Shown: piece after piece, positions 53,248 through 62,098 of the stretch
How the letters are laid out: each line of letters opens with the position of its first letter
Position numbering within the stretch: the stretch's first letter is position 1
DNA from: Sulfitobacter delicatus
Lineage (GTDB): Bacteria; Pseudomonadota; Alphaproteobacteria; Rhodobacterales; Rhodobacteraceae
Length of the DNA stretch: 64,000 bases
Assembly (NCBI RefSeq): GCF_900102535.1
Contig: NZ_FNBP01000007.1
Span: 62,001-126,000 of the forward strand
Direction: 5' to 3'
Program-made: the position numbers and the translations under genes
Notes under the pieces: model-generated
Databases searched by the model: none
What the model was told of the DNA's origin: nothing
Seen by the model: only the letters and a program-made list of their open reading frames with translations

Positions 53248-53279
53248 GGGCGGGCTAGTCACGGCCCGCCCAAGGTTTT
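53248..53279 (+). terminator. hairpin after the aldehyde dehydrogenase
   Basis: GGGCGGGC (53248-53255) pairs with GCCCGCCC (53264-53271), 8-base loop, and is followed by AAGGTTTTG with four T. Confidence 0.6.
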
Positions 53280-53303
53280 GTCCATAGTTACAAGGGGTTC
53301 AGA

Positions 53304-53906
53304 ATGACAATGAAAGTACTTGTTGCAGGCGCTACCGGGAAAACCGGCCGCCTATTAGTCAGCGAATTGCAAGACCGCGGTGCGACACCAATCGCATTGG
53401 TGCGAGACGGGTCGGACACTTCCGTATTGCCCAAAGGCACCGAAGAGCGCAGCGGCGACTTGACCAAACTCACCCCAAACGCCTGCAAAGGCGTGGACGC
53501 GGTGGTCTTTGCCGCCGGATCAGGTGGCAGCACCGGGCCGGAAATGACCGATAAGGTCGACCGTGAGGGCGCACAGCATCTGGTCGATCTGGCCCGCGAC
53601 GCCGGCGTGACGCGCTTCGTGATGCTCAGTTCCGTCGGCGCGGACAACCCGCCCGAAGACCACGAGATGACGCATTACCTAAAGGCAAAACAGGCGGCAG
53701 ATGAGCATTTGATAGGCTCTGGATTGACCTATTCCATTCTCCGCCCCGTCGCGCTGACCGACGACCCCAAGACCAATGCGGTCACCATGGGCGACGACGT
53801 GGATCAAAGCGGCAAAGCCCATCGGGCCGATGTTGCTGCGGTCCTCGCGGAGGCGGCGGTTACGGGCCGCCACGACGGTAAGGTGCAGGAAATGCAGACC
53901 GTCTAA
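53304..53906 (+). CDS. NAD(P)-binding atypical SDR (NmrA/YwnB-like)
   Basis: Protein of 200 residues. Rossmann motif GATGKTGRLLVSEL near residues 9-22, VVFAAGSGGSTGPEM mid-chain and the SSVGADNPP, YLKAKQAADEHLI region with the Tyr-x3-Lys equivalent. It is of the atypical SDR class that binds NAD(P) and often acts as a redox sensor or reductase. Substrate unknown. It follows the aldehyde dehydrogenase but after a hairpin, so it is probably transcribed from its own or a shared promoter. Confidence 0.82.
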   Translation: MTMKVLVAGATGKTGRLLVSELQDRGATPIALVRDGSDTSVLPKGTEERSGDLTKLTPNACKGVDAVVFAAGSGGSTGPEMTDKVDREGAQHLVDLARDAGVTRFVMLSSVGADNPPEDHEMTHYLKAKQAADEHLIGSGLTYSILRPVALTDDPKTNAVTMGDDVDQSGKAHRADVAAVLAEAAVTGRHDGKVQEMQTV

Positions 53907-53927
53907 GGCGTTTCTATCTGGCAACAA

Positions 53928-53953
53928 AAAAGGGGGCCGCGCGGCCCCCTTTT
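53928..53953. terminator. bidirectional terminator between the NAD(P)-binding gene and fabA
   Basis: A perfect 26-base palindrome, AAAAGGGGGCCGC with GCGGCCCCCTTTT, with A and T runs at both ends. It ends both convergent transcripts. Confidence 0.85.
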
Positions 53954-53973
53954 CACGCGCAGACTGCGAAAGA

Positions 53974-54483
53974 TCAGCTTTCGCTCAGCGCCACTTTCAT
54001 GTCTTTCACCTGATAGATCACTTCGCCATCCGCTTCGACGATACCGTCGGCCACACCCATGGTCAGACGGCGGGTCTGGATCGCCTTGGTGAAATCGATC
54101 TTATAGGTCAGCATCTTACGGTCCGGGCGCACCATGCCGGTCAGTTTCACTTCGCCAACCCCAAGCGCATAGCCGCGCCCCTGCCAACCGCGCCAGCCGA
54201 GGTTGAAACCGGTGAGCTGCCACAGGCCATCAAGGCCAAGGCACCCGGGCATAATCGGGTTGCCGGGGAAGTGGCATTCAAAGAACCACAGGTCCGGTGT
54301 GATGTCGAACTCGGCGGTGATATGGCCCTTGCCATGCGCGCCGCCATCGCCAGAGACATCGGTGATCCGGTCCATCATCAGCATCGGCGGGGCAGGAAGC
54401 TGCGCGTTGCCGGGGCCGAAAAGCTCGCCGCGGGCGCATTTCAGCAGATCATCCTTGTCGAAACTCGTGGGGTAGTCGGCCAT
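53974..54483 (-). CDS. fabA: 3-hydroxydecanoyl-[ACP] dehydratase/isomerase
   Basis: Bifunctional dehydratase of 169 residues, the FabA standard. The ATG at 54483 has AGGAG 9 bases upstream. The catalytic segment [20 protein letters not shown] includes the His and the paired Asp. It forms the cis double bond of unsaturated fatty acids. It is divergent from irr, as in related alphaproteobacteria, but cut off from fabB by two inserted genes. Confidence 0.94.
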   Translation of the reverse strand: MADYPTSFDKDDLLKCARGELFGPGNAQLPAPPMLMMDRITDVSGDGGAHGKGHITAEFDITPDLWFFECHFPGNPIMPGCLGLDGLWQLTGFNLGWRGWQGRGYALGVGEVKLTGMVRPDRKMLTYKIDFTKAIQTRRLTMGVADGIVEADGEVIYQVKDMKVALSES

Positions 54484-54644
54484 GCTGCGGCTCTCCTGCT
54501 GTGTCATGTCTGACGCCCCGTCTAACATTGCGCCGATGCAGCCCGCAAGGGCCGCGGAGGGCATGCTGCCGATGCCGAAGAACGGTTTTCGTTTGAAAAT
54601 CGGGGATTTTCTCCTTTATAAGAAGTTGAAAAGGCGGGAACGTA

Positions 54645-55064
54645 ATGTCCGAACAGGAACATGCAGTCGAAACGCACTGGCTGGCTCAGGCCGGGCTGCG
54701 CCCCACGCGGCAGCGGGTGACGCTGGCGCGATTGCTCGTGGGCGATGGTCAGGACCGTCACGTTACCGCCGAGAGTTTGTTTGAAGCTGCAAAGGGGCAG
54801 GGCGACGCAGTTTCGCTGGCCACGGTCTACAACACGCTCCGCGCCTTTTGTGATGCCGGGTTGCTGCAGGAAGTGACCGTCGACGGCTCGAAAAGCTATT
54901 TTGACACCAACACCCACGACCACCCGCATTTCTTTTGGGAAGACGAAGATCGTCTGACCGATGCGCCGTCAGAGCAACTGGTTATCGCGCAACTGCCGGA
55001 CGCGCCCGACGGGGCCGAGATCGCCTCGGTCGATGTCGTGATCCGCCTGCGCCGCAAGGGCTGA
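54645..55064 (+). CDS. irr: Fur-family iron response regulator
   Basis: Fur-family protein of 139 residues. The winged helix has GLRPTRQRVTLARLL and SLATVYNTLRAF. The metal and haem region reads HDHPHFFW, the His-rich motif of Irr. Irr controls iron and haem metabolism in alphaproteobacteria, being degraded or inactivated when haem is abundant. Position next to fabA supports the identity. The cysteine haem-regulatory motif of Bradyrhizobium Irr is absent, as in most Rhodobacteraceae. Confidence 0.88.
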   Translation: MSEQEHAVETHWLAQAGLRPTRQRVTLARLLVGDGQDRHVTAESLFEAAKGQGDAVSLATVYNTLRAFCDAGLLQEVTVDGSKSYFDTNTHDHPHFFWEDEDRLTDAPSEQLVIAQLPDAPDGAEIASVDVVIRLRRKG

Positions 55065-55070
55065 CCGTCT

Positions 55071-55973
55071 TCAAACCGCGCCGGGCAACGGCAGAGTCAG
55101 CAGCGCATCGCGCAATTGCGTCAGCGGATCACCCGCCTGCCACGGTCCAAGCTGCGCCACGACCACCTGTTCCACCGCTGTCTTATCCGCTAAGGGCCGT
55201 GTGACCACTGGCTTCCCATCATATGTCTGGACGCCCGGCGGCACCGAATAGCTCAACCCCAGCCCTTCGCCATGTGCTGCCAAAGCCCGCATCACTTCGA
55301 CAGAGGCTGCGCGTTGCACACGGCTTGGCACGAGCCCTTGGCTCGCGAAAAGCCCCATCATATGCCGAACCGACAGCCCGTCGTCTGCGAGGATCACCGC
55401 CCGCGTTGCAAGATCCCTAAGGGCGATTGCACTGCGCTCGGCCAGCGGGTCACTTTCTGCCAGAAAGACATGCGGTCGTAGTCGCGCCAGTTCAGATCGT
55501 GCAAAGCGCCCGTCGAGCCCAATATCCCAAGTCACCGCAAGATCAATGCGTTCGCTGAGCATGGCGTCCTGCATCTCCTCAAACCCGCAAACCTGCGGGT
55601 GCAACGATAGATGGGGAAAATTCTTGCGCAGAAGAGTCAGCGCAGGGGCCAAGACAAAGGGTGCGAGGTCGTCAAAAACTCCGAGACCGATGCGGGTTTG
55701 GGGCAGGGGGCTACTGCCTGCGGCTTCCAAACGGGCCGCGCTCGCTATGAGCTTGCGCGCTTCTTCTACCACCCGCTGTCCCTGCGGCGTCAAGCTGAAC
55801 CCCTGACCCCGCCCTCGAAGAAACAGACGCTGGCCTAAGCGCGCTTCGATCCGCGTAAGCGCTGTGCTCAGCGCAGGTTGAGAAACATTTAGTGCCAACG
55901 CCGCACCCGAAAGGCTGCCCGCTTCGGCAATGGCAATGACGTATTCGTAGTGGCGCAGCGTTAAATATAGCAT
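55071..55973 (-). CDS. LysR-family transcriptional regulator
   Basis: Regulator of 300 residues with the LysR helix-turn-helix (LSGAALALNVSQPALSTALTRIEARLG, about 20-46) and an effector domain to the C terminus. It is divergent from the dioxygenase gene by 92 bases and probably controls it and itself. Effector unknown. Confidence 0.87.
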   Translation of the reverse strand: MLYLTLRHYEYVIAIAEAGSLSGAALALNVSQPALSTALTRIEARLGQRLFLRGRGQGFSLTPQGQRVVEEARKLIASAARLEAAGSSPLPQTRIGLGVFDDLAPFVLAPALTLLRKNFPHLSLHPQVCGFEEMQDAMLSERIDLAVTWDIGLDGRFARSELARLRPHVFLAESDPLAERSAIALRDLATRAVILADDGLSVRHMMGLFASQGLVPSRVQRAASVEVMRALAAHGEGLGLSYSVPPGVQTYDGKPVVTRPLADKTAVEQVVVAQLGPWQAGDPLTQLRDALLTLPLPGAV

Positions 55974-55989
55974 GAGGTTATTTATTACT

Positions 55990-56025
55990 TAGCTAGCTAT
56001 TATTTGAAGCTAATATCGATTTAGC
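55990..56025. promoter_or_regulatory. candidate LysR binding region between divergent genes
   Basis: In an AT-rich gap lie TAGCTAGCTA (55990-55999, self-complementary) and GCTAA-N7-TTAGC (56009-56025). The latter has the inverted-repeat form of LysR-type sites. No clear -35/-10 can be fixed. Confidence 0.4.
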
Positions 56026-56065
56026 GGAATGTCAGCCTTGAAACTAGCAACAAGAATGACGCCGC

Positions 56066-56866
56066 ATGACACACCCCCTCGTCTCGCAAAGCGATATCGA
56101 AACCTATCAGCGCGACGGTGTCGTGCTGATCAAGGGCCTCTTTGTCGATCACGTCGACACCCTGCGCGCCGGGGTCGCCCGCAATATTGAAACGCCCGGA
56201 CCCTATGCTTCGAACAACGATAAGCCTGGCGAGACTGGGCGGTTCTTCGATGACTACTGCAACTGGCAGCGCATCCCCGAGTTCGAAGAAGTCATCCGTG
56301 AAAGCCCCGCCGCAGAAGTGGCCGCCGATCTGATGCAGAGCAAGACCGTGCAACTGTTTCACGACCATGTGCTGGTCAAAGAGCCCGGCACTTCTATGGC
56401 GACGCCATGGCATCAGGACGGGCCCTATTACTTCGTCGAAGGCGCGCAGACCGTGAGCTTTTGGTCACCTCTTGATCCGGTCACCGATGCCTCGCTGCGC
56501 TGCGTGGCCGGGTCGCATCGGTGGGAGAAACCGGTACTGCCAACCCGCTGGGCCAAGGGCGATGCCTTCTTTGACCCCGCCCCCTATATGCCGGTGCCGG
56601 ACCCCGAGGCCGAGGGCATGGAGATCCGCGAATGGACGATGGAACCCGGCGATGCAGTGGCCTTCAACTACGGTACGCTACACGGCGCGCGAGGCAACAC
56701 AGCGGGGGCACGGCGGCGGGCGTTCTCGTTGCGTTTGCTGGGCGATGACGCGCGCTACACGCAGCGACCGGGGCCGACGTCACCACCCTTTCCGGGGCAT
56801 GAAATGGAGCAGGGCCAACGTCTGCGCGAAGACTGGTTTCCGGTGATTTATCCGGGCAGGGCATAA
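56066..56866 (+). CDS. phytanoyl-CoA dioxygenase (PhyH) family protein
   Basis: Fe(II)/2-oxoglutarate dioxygenase of 266 residues. The iron ligands are seen as WHQDGPYYF (His and Asp near 113-115) and the distal His in NYGTLHGARGN near 208, followed by Arg residues that bind 2-oxoglutarate. It hydroxylates a small molecule. Divergent from a LysR regulator; substrate not determinable. Confidence 0.85.
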   Translation: MTHPLVSQSDIETYQRDGVVLIKGLFVDHVDTLRAGVARNIETPGPYASNNDKPGETGRFFDDYCNWQRIPEFEEVIRESPAAEVAADLMQSKTVQLFHDHVLVKEPGTSMATPWHQDGPYYFVEGAQTVSFWSPLDPVTDASLRCVAGSHRWEKPVLPTRWAKGDAFFDPAPYMPVPDPEAEGMEIREWTMEPGDAVAFNYGTLHGARGNTAGARRRAFSLRLLGDDARYTQRPGPTSPPFPGHEMEQGQRLREDWFPVIYPGRA

Positions 56867-56902
56867 GACGAAGGGCTTGTTTTGTCGCGCCAAGACTGAC
56901 CG

Positions 56903-56931
56903 GCTGCCCGGCTATTTGGTGGGCAGCTTTT
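56903..56931 (+). terminator. Rho-independent terminator
   Basis: GCTGCCC (56903-56909) pairs with GGGCAGC (56921-56927) with an 11-base loop, and TTTT follows. It lies 36 bases after the dioxygenase stop. Confidence 0.65.
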
Positions 56932-57018
56932 AGCCAAGTTAGAGTGTCGCGACTGTTGGCGCAGCTTCGCAAGGCCGTTTGTAGTATGCTCGCGTCAGTC
57001 TTGGAGCGAGGTAACTAG

Positions 57019-57345
57019 ATGCGAACGCTACTCTTGGCACTTGGCCTGACGTTTCTTGCCGGGAATGCACATACCCAACAACTCGACGTGGAGTTCCAAA
57101 TCATCGAAGATCGGCAGGCTGCGGGCTGCGCTGGTAGCTATGTTGCAGGCCTAGATCCCAACGGCGACGGCTTCTTGGCTGTGCGCAAAGGACCGGGGAC
57201 GCAGCACGCAAAGATTGACGAACTCTACAATGGGGACATGGTCCGGACCTGTGCGCAGGCCGGGCGTTGGATAGGGGTTTACTACGGAGAGCCCCGCCGG
57301 AAAGGGTGGGTGCATAGCAACTGGCTTATCGACGGGGCAGGCTGA
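57019..57345 (+). CDS. exported SH3-domain protein
   Basis: Protein of 108 residues with a signal peptide (cleavage near HTQQL, residue 19). The mature part is one bacterial SH3 (SH3b) domain: DGFLAVRKGPGTQHAKIDELYNGDMV is the typical RxGP repeat core, and GRWIGVYYGEPRRKGWVHSNWL is the C-terminal strand pattern. Two cysteines may pair. SH3b domains bind cell wall or other proteins; the partner is unknown. It has its own promoter region. Confidence 0.78.
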   Translation: MRTLLLALGLTFLAGNAHTQQLDVEFQIIEDRQAAGCAGSYVAGLDPNGDGFLAVRKGPGTQHAKIDELYNGDMVRTCAQAGRWIGVYYGEPRRKGWVHSNWLIDGAG

Positions 57346-57388
57346 GCGTTAAAACCGAGATTCTAGCCGTACCCTGCCACACGGTTTC

Positions 57389-58009
57389 CTAGCCTGCCCG
57401 CTTACGCAGCACCAGAAAGGTCATCATGCCCAACGGGGGCAGGGCGCGTTCGTCTTCGATATGCAGTGCGTCCTGTTGCAACACCGTCTCCATCTCGAAA
57501 TCCGAATGCCAGCCGAGCGTATTGGCAAAGGGGGCCGAGACCTTTTCGATAAAGGCCAGCACCCCTGTAGTGCGCATGAAGTGATTGGCGATGACAACTT
57601 GGCCACCGGGTTTCAGCACGCGGGCGATTTCTTCCATCACCCGTTCCGGCTCTGGCACCACCGAGAGCACATGCATGGCGGCGATGGTGTCGAAACTGGC
57701 GTCGGGAAAGTCAAGGTCGCGGGCGTCCATCTGGCGCAGTTCCGCCACATGAGTCACCCCTTCGCGCGTCACACGTTCGCGGGCTTTGGCGAGCATCTCG
57801 TCGCTGAAATCGATGCCGGTGACCCTGAGGTGCGGGGCGTAGTGGGGTAAGGACAACCCGGTGCCGACACCGACTTCAAGAACCGATCCTTCACCTTTGT
57901 TGATATGGGCCACCACATGGCGGCGGCCGCCGCTGGTCAAGGCGCCGAAGGTCTTGTCATAGATCGGCGCCCACCGCGCATAGGATGTTTCGACCGCCTT
58001 GATATCCAT
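57389..58009 (-). CDS. pmtA: phosphatidylethanolamine N-methyltransferase
   Basis: SAM methyltransferase of 206 residues; the SAM motif is SVLEVGVGTGLSLPHYAP near 41. The length and the VTGIDFSDEMLAKARER segment fit PmtA of Rhodobacter type. It starts 1 base after the pssA stop codon (58011) and may be translationally coupled. It trimethylates phosphatidylethanolamine to phosphatidylcholine. The genes upstream on this strand make its substrate. Confidence 0.85.
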   Translation of the reverse strand: MDIKAVETSYARWAPIYDKTFGALTSGGRRHVVAHINKGEGSVLEVGVGTGLSLPHYAPHLRVTGIDFSDEMLAKARERVTREGVTHVAELRQMDARDLDFPDASFDTIAAMHVLSVVPEPERVMEEIARVLKPGGQVVIANHFMRTTGVLAFIEKVSAPFANTLGWHSDFEMETVLQQDALHIEDERALPPLGMMTFLVLRKRAG

Positions 58010-58010
58010 T

Positions 58011-58790
58011 TCAATTCCCTTTGTTTTTAATCGGTTTGCGTCCGCGCAGGAGGCCCCAGATCACCATGCCGATATAGGCAAGGCAGAGGACGACGAGCGT
58101 GGTCCAGGCGTAGGTGGCCAGCGCTGCGGCGAAAATTGCCACGCCGACGAGCAGGTATTTCACATGGCGGCGCGAGACCTTGGTGGTCTTGAACGACCAT
58201 GTGGGGATGCGGCTGATCATCAGGAAGCCAATCAGCACCATATGCGCGGCGATCATCCAGTCCGGCATAATGGGCCGGTTGTGAAAGGCGAAGGAGAGTG
58301 TCATCGGCAAGAGCACCAGAAGCGCGCCTGCGGGCGACGGGATGCCGGTGAAGAAAGAGCCGGATTCGCCTGCGGCATCGCCATTCTTGGCGCGCTCTGC
58401 CTCGGCGCGGTCGTTCACGTTGAAACGCGCTAGGCGGACCACACAGCAGACCGCATAGATCAGGACCGAGATCCAAGCCGCGCTGCGCATGTCTTGCAGC
58501 GCCCAGAAATAGAGGATCAGCGGCGGGGCGACACCAAAGTTCAGGAAATCAGCCAGCGAGTCCAGTTCCGCGCCCATGGGGCTGGAGGAGCGCAAGAGCC
58601 GGGCCAACCGTCCGTCTAGGCCATCGAGCACACAGGCCAGCAGGATCAGTTGCACGGCCAGTACGTAGTTGCCCTGCACGCCAAAACGGATCGCCGAGAG
58701 ACCGGCGCAAATGGCCGTGATCGTCAGCGCGTTTGGCAGCAGTTGGATCAGCGCAAGGTCTGCGCCGGACTTTTCAGAAGAGGGGCGCAT
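58011..58790 (-). CDS. pssA: CDP-diacylglycerol-serine O-phosphatidyltransferase
   Basis: Membrane enzyme of 259 residues making phosphatidylserine. The CDP-alcohol transferase motif is complete: DGRLARLLRSSSPMGAELD followed by Asp four residues on. About eight helices. It follows psd by 9 bases, so psd-pssA-pmtA is an operon. Confidence 0.92.
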   Translation of the reverse strand: MRPSSEKSGADLALIQLLPNALTITAICAGLSAIRFGVQGNYVLAVQLILLACVLDGLDGRLARLLRSSSPMGAELDSLADFLNFGVAPPLILYFWALQDMRSAAWISVLIYAVCCVVRLARFNVNDRAEAERAKNGDAAGESGSFFTGIPSPAGALLVLLPMTLSFAFHNRPIMPDWMIAAHMVLIGFLMISRIPTWSFKTTKVSRRHVKYLLVGVAIFAAALATYAWTTLVVLCLAYIGMVIWGLLRGRKPIKNKGN

Positions 58791-58799
58791 GCAGCAATC

Positions 58800-59492
58800 C
58801 TAGACGGGGGTGGTCTCGGCCACCGGCGGTTTCAACTCGGCCAACACGGTTTCCCCGGCGACCATGGTTTGCCCGATGCGGACCATTGGGTCGACGCCTT
58901 CGGGCAGGTAGACATCTAGCCGCGAGCCGAAGCGGATCAAGCCGAAGCGTTCGCCGGTTTCCAGCCCATCGCCGGATTTCACGAAACAGACGATGCGCCG
59001 CGCCACGAGGCCCGCAATCTGCACCACGGCCAGATCGCGGCCATCGTCCATGCGGATGCACAGGCTGTTGCGCTCATTGTCGGCGCTGGCTTTGTCGAGC
59101 GACGCGTTAAAGAACTTGCCCGGGCGGTAGGCCACGGCCTGCACCTTGCCCGCGACGGGGGCGCGGTTGATGTGGCAGTTGAACACGCTCATGAAGACGC
59201 TCACGCGGGTTAGGGGCACATCGGGCATGCCAAGCTCAGCAGGCGGCACGGCGGGCTCGATGAGTGAGACGATGCCGTCGGCGGGGCTGATGATCAGGTC
59301 CGGTCGGTCTGGGGTGACACGCTCGGGGTCGCGGAAGAAGTAGTAGCACCAGACGGTGAGGCCCACGCCGATCCAGCCCAGCACATCGGCGATGGCAAAG
59401 AGCACCAGCGTGACGGCAGCAAAGATCGCGACGAATTTAACGCCCTCGCGATGCATTGGCTTGATGAATGTTGCGAGCAAATTGACGGACAT
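58800..59492 (-). CDS. psd: phosphatidylserine decarboxylase (short, archaeal type)
   Basis: Enzyme of 230 residues; the ATG at 59492 has GGGAGGG 4 bases upstream, and the frame to 59738 overlaps a repeat and is not coding. The self-cleavage Ser forming the pyruvoyl group lies in RFGSRLDVY near 188, and [12 protein letters not shown] is the conserved central motif. Two N-terminal helices anchor the proenzyme. It decarboxylates phosphatidylserine to phosphatidylethanolamine. Confidence 0.9.
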   Translation of the reverse strand: MSVNLLATFIKPMHREGVKFVAIFAAVTLVLFAIADVLGWIGVGLTVWCYYFFRDPERVTPDRPDLIISPADGIVSLIEPAVPPAELGMPDVPLTRVSVFMSVFNCHINRAPVAGKVQAVAYRPGKFFNASLDKASADNERNSLCIRMDDGRDLAVVQIAGLVARRIVCFVKSGDGLETGERFGLIRFGSRLDVYLPEGVDPMVRIGQTMVAGETVLAELKPPVAETTPV

Positions 59493-59696
59493 CGGACCCT
59501 CCCGTGGTGGCTGTCTTCCGTCATAGGAGTAAAGCGCGTGAGTGCAAGGAGGTTTTGGGAACGGGGTTGGTTTGCGCGGGGCTGCGCAGGCTTGGCGGTA
59601 AGGGCAGCGCCCTCCCTGGGGGCGATCCTCTTCCTGCGTTGTTGGCGGTCGCTCCGCTGAGCGGGCTAAGGCAGCAGTAGATGGAAACGTTGCAAA

Positions 59697-59743
59697 ATCG
59701 CCCTCCGGGGGGAGGGAGGGCGATGCCCGGTGTGCCACCGGGC
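59697..59743 (-). terminator. double hairpin downstream of the glycosyltransferase-like gene
   Basis: ATCGCCCTC pairs with GAGGGCGAT (59697-59724), and GCCCGGTG pairs with CACCGGGC (59725-59743). Read on the minus strand, TTTGC follows the outer stem. The 275-base gap (59493-59767) holds this and another GC-rich segment near 59607, but no gene. Confidence 0.6.
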
Positions 59744-59767
59744 GGGACAGGTGCTAGCGTTGGGACT

Positions 59768-60649
59768 TCAAAACCATTGGCCCGGCTCCATCAGGCCCAG
59801 ATCCAGCAACTGCCGGGAATGCCACTCAAAAGGCTCTGAGTTGTGCCACTTAAAGCTGGAAATATCATAGCGACTGCCGGGGTTGCTCTTCAGCGCCTTG
59901 GCGGTGCGGAAGGAGCAGACCGCCGTGGTGATGTTGTGATGCCACTTGCAGGCATAGGTGTTGTATTCCTCGTCGTTGAACGTGTGATCCGGCCGCAGTT
60001 CCAGCCCCGGTTTGGCCTTGAACAACGGGATACGATCAATCTTGCGGCTCTCTGGCGGGACATGTTCCTCAAACCGCCAGCGCAGCCCGCCGAAGAAATC
60101 CAACTGCCGTTCTTTCGGATGCCCATTGTTGGCCGGATCACTGCGCGCCAAAGCGTAATAGCCGGAGCGGTCCAGATGTGCTTCATCCAATGACACTGCA
60201 TGCGGGTTGGCCTGCAAATCCAGCGCGTAGAGGTCGATCACATAGGCCAATAGCGCGTCACGGCGCTCTTCGGCATGAAATGCCAGCAGTTCGACGATAT
60301 TGCGTGTCTCGCAGAACGGGTGAAACAAATACTCCGCGTTATAGCAGTAATAGATCCACTGACCCGGCACCGCCGGGATCAGGCGGTTCACGGCCCGCGT
60401 CAATGCGCCTTCGTCAGATGTATTATAGTCCACCCGCAAGACGGTCTCTTGCAAATCCCGCGGCAGATCAAAGCTCGGCGGCATCAGCGCCAGCACGGAC
60501 TTGAACCCGGCCTGCTGGTGATGGCGCAGCGTGGTGTCGACCTCTACGTCATCCTCAACCAGCACCATCGCAATGGGGCCAGCCAGCAGTTCTGCGCCTG
60601 CCTCTTTGATAAGGTGATCAAGGTCGCGATACCGCATATGTCCCCGCAT
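59768..60649 (-). CDS. glycosyltransferase-like protein of unknown function
   Basis: Protein of 293 residues with no signal peptide. The order of segments resembles family 2 glycosyltransferases of the Glyco_tranf_2_4 type: a beta strand with an aromatic run before an acidic patch ([11 protein letters not shown], about 97), a later [12 protein letters not shown] segment (about 188), then [22 protein letters not shown]. The usual DADEF (DxD) is replaced by NAEYL, so metal-dependent catalysis may be lost or altered. Starts at 60649 or 60637; no strong ribosome site for either. It is divergent from miaB and upstream of psd. Confidence 0.6.
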   Translation of the reverse strand: MRGHMRYRDLDHLIKEAGAELLAGPIAMVLVEDDVEVDTTLRHHQQAGFKSVLALMPPSFDLPRDLQETVLRVDYNTSDEGALTRAVNRLIPAVPGQWIYYCYNAEYLFHPFCETRNIVELLAFHAEERRDALLAYVIDLYALDLQANPHAVSLDEAHLDRSGYYALARSDPANNGHPKERQLDFFGGLRWRFEEHVPPESRKIDRIPLFKAKPGLELRPDHTFNDEEYNTYACKWHHNITTAVCSFRTAKALKSNPGSRYDISSFKWHNSEPFEWHSRQLLDLGLMEPGQWF

Positions 60650-60760
60650 GGCCGCTCAATAGGGCAAAGTCGGTTAATTCCGGGTGCATTGCAAGATGCC
60701 CCTGCCGCTGCTATGCGGCGCCATCTGCCCAAAATCTGCCAAACCCGTTGGATGCCCGCC

Positions 60761-62065
60761 ATGACACAACCGAAAAAGCTGTTCATCAAGACCTATGGTT
60801 GCCAGATGAACGTCTATGACAGCGAACGCATGGCCGAAAGCCTGGGCGGTCAGGGCTATGTCACCACTGACAAGGCCGACGACGCGGATATGATCCTGCT
60901 CAACACCTGCCACATTCGCGAAAAGGCGGCGGAGAAAGTCTATTCCGAACTGGGCCGCCTGAAGCCTTTGAAAGACGCGCGCCCCGATCTCAAAATTGGC
61001 GTGGCGGGCTGTGTGGCACAGGCCGAGGGCGAAGAGATCATGCGCCGCCAGCCCGCCGTTGATCTGGTGGTTGGCCCGCAAAGCTACCACCGTCTGCCCG
61101 AGATGGAGGCCAAGGTGCGCAGCGGTCAGAGCGCGCTCGACACGGATTTCCCGGCAGAGGACAAGTTCGACCACCTCAAAGGCCGCCCCAAGATGAAACG
61201 CGCCCCGGCGGCGTTCCTGACGGTGCAAGAAGGCTGCGACAAATTCTGCGCCTTCTGCGTGGTGCCCTATACCCGCGGGGCCGAAGTCTCGCGCCCCGCC
61301 GAAAAGGTGCTGGAAGAAGCCCGCGATCTGGTGGAGCGCGGCGTGCGCGAAGTGACATTGCTGGGCCAGAACGTGAATGCCTACCACGGCGGCATGACGC
61401 TGGCTGAACTGATCCGCGCGCTGGCCAAGGTCGACGGGCTGGAGCGCATCCGCTACACCACCAGCCATCCCAACGACATGGGCGACGACCTGATCGCGGC
61501 GCATGGTGAGGTGCCTGAGTTGATGCCCTATCTGCACTTGCCGGTGCAATCGGGCAGCGACCACATCCTAAAGCGCATGAACCGCAGCCACACCGCCGAG
61601 AGCTATCTCAAACTGCTGGAGCGTATCCGCGAAGCGCGGCCTGATATTCTGCTGTCCGGTGACTTTATCGTGGGTTTCCCCGAAGAGACTGACGCCGATT
61701 TCGAGGCCACGATGGAGCTCGTCCGTCAGGTGCGCTACGGCTATGCCTACTCGTTCAAATATTCCACCCGCCCCGGCACACCCGCAGCGGAGCGCCCGCT
61801 GGTTGACCCTGCGGTGGCAGATGAGCGCCTGCAACGGCTGCAAGGGCTGATCACCTCGCACCAACGCGAGATCCAGCAGTCCATGGTCGGGCGTGAAGTG
61901 TCTGTCTTGGTGGAAAAGAAGGGCCGTCTTCCCGGTCAGATGCTCGGCAAATCCGAGTACCTGCACGCGGTACATATTGAGAACAGCACCGCGGCGATTG
62001 GTGATATCCAGCGCGTCCGCGTGACCGAAGCCAAAACCAACTCGCTGGCGGCCGTTCTGGTCTAA
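60761..62065 (+). CDS. miaB: tRNA-2-methylthio-N6-dimethylallyladenosine synthase
   Basis: Radical SAM methylthiotransferase of 434 residues. The N-terminal UPF0004 domain carries its three Cys in [16 protein letters not shown] and VAGCVAQ. The radical SAM motif [15 protein letters not shown] is near 158, and a TRAM domain closes the C terminus. The ATG at 60761 opens directly with [17 protein letters not shown]; the long frame upstream is antisense to the glycosyltransferase-like gene. It modifies A37 of tRNAs reading UNN codons. The miaB...phoH order is common in alphaproteobacteria. Confidence 0.94.
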   Translation: MTQPKKLFIKTYGCQMNVYDSERMAESLGGQGYVTTDKADDADMILLNTCHIREKAAEKVYSELGRLKPLKDARPDLKIGVAGCVAQAEGEEIMRRQPAVDLVVGPQSYHRLPEMEAKVRSGQSALDTDFPAEDKFDHLKGRPKMKRAPAAFLTVQEGCDKFCAFCVVPYTRGAEVSRPAEKVLEEARDLVERGVREVTLLGQNVNAYHGGMTLAELIRALAKVDGLERIRYTTSHPNDMGDDLIAAHGEVPELMPYLHLPVQSGSDHILKRMNRSHTAESYLKLLERIREARPDILLSGDFIVGFPEETDADFEATMELVRQVRYGYAYSFKYSTRPGTPAAERPLVDPAVADERLQRLQGLITSHQREIQQSMVGREVSVLVEKKGRLPGQMLGKSEYLHAVHIENSTAAIGDIQRVRVTEAKTNSLAAVLV

Positions 62066-62067
62066 GA

Positions 62068-62089
62068 GGGTGCGCGTGGCCGCGCACCC
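62068..62089 (+). terminator. hairpin after miaB
   Basis: GGGTGCGCG (62068-62076) pairs exactly with CGCGCACCC (62081-62089) around a 4-base loop; no T run follows. It lies between convergent miaB and the small exported protein gene. Confidence 0.5.
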
Positions 62090-62098
62090 CGCTACGTA

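Noticed and set aside
59493-59738. 82-codon extension of psd
   Set aside because: It runs through palindromic intergenic sequence; a strong ribosome site sits before 59492.
60275-60760. N-terminal extension of miaB by 162 codons
   Set aside because: Antisense to the glycosyltransferase-like gene; family proteins start at the KTYGCQMN region.
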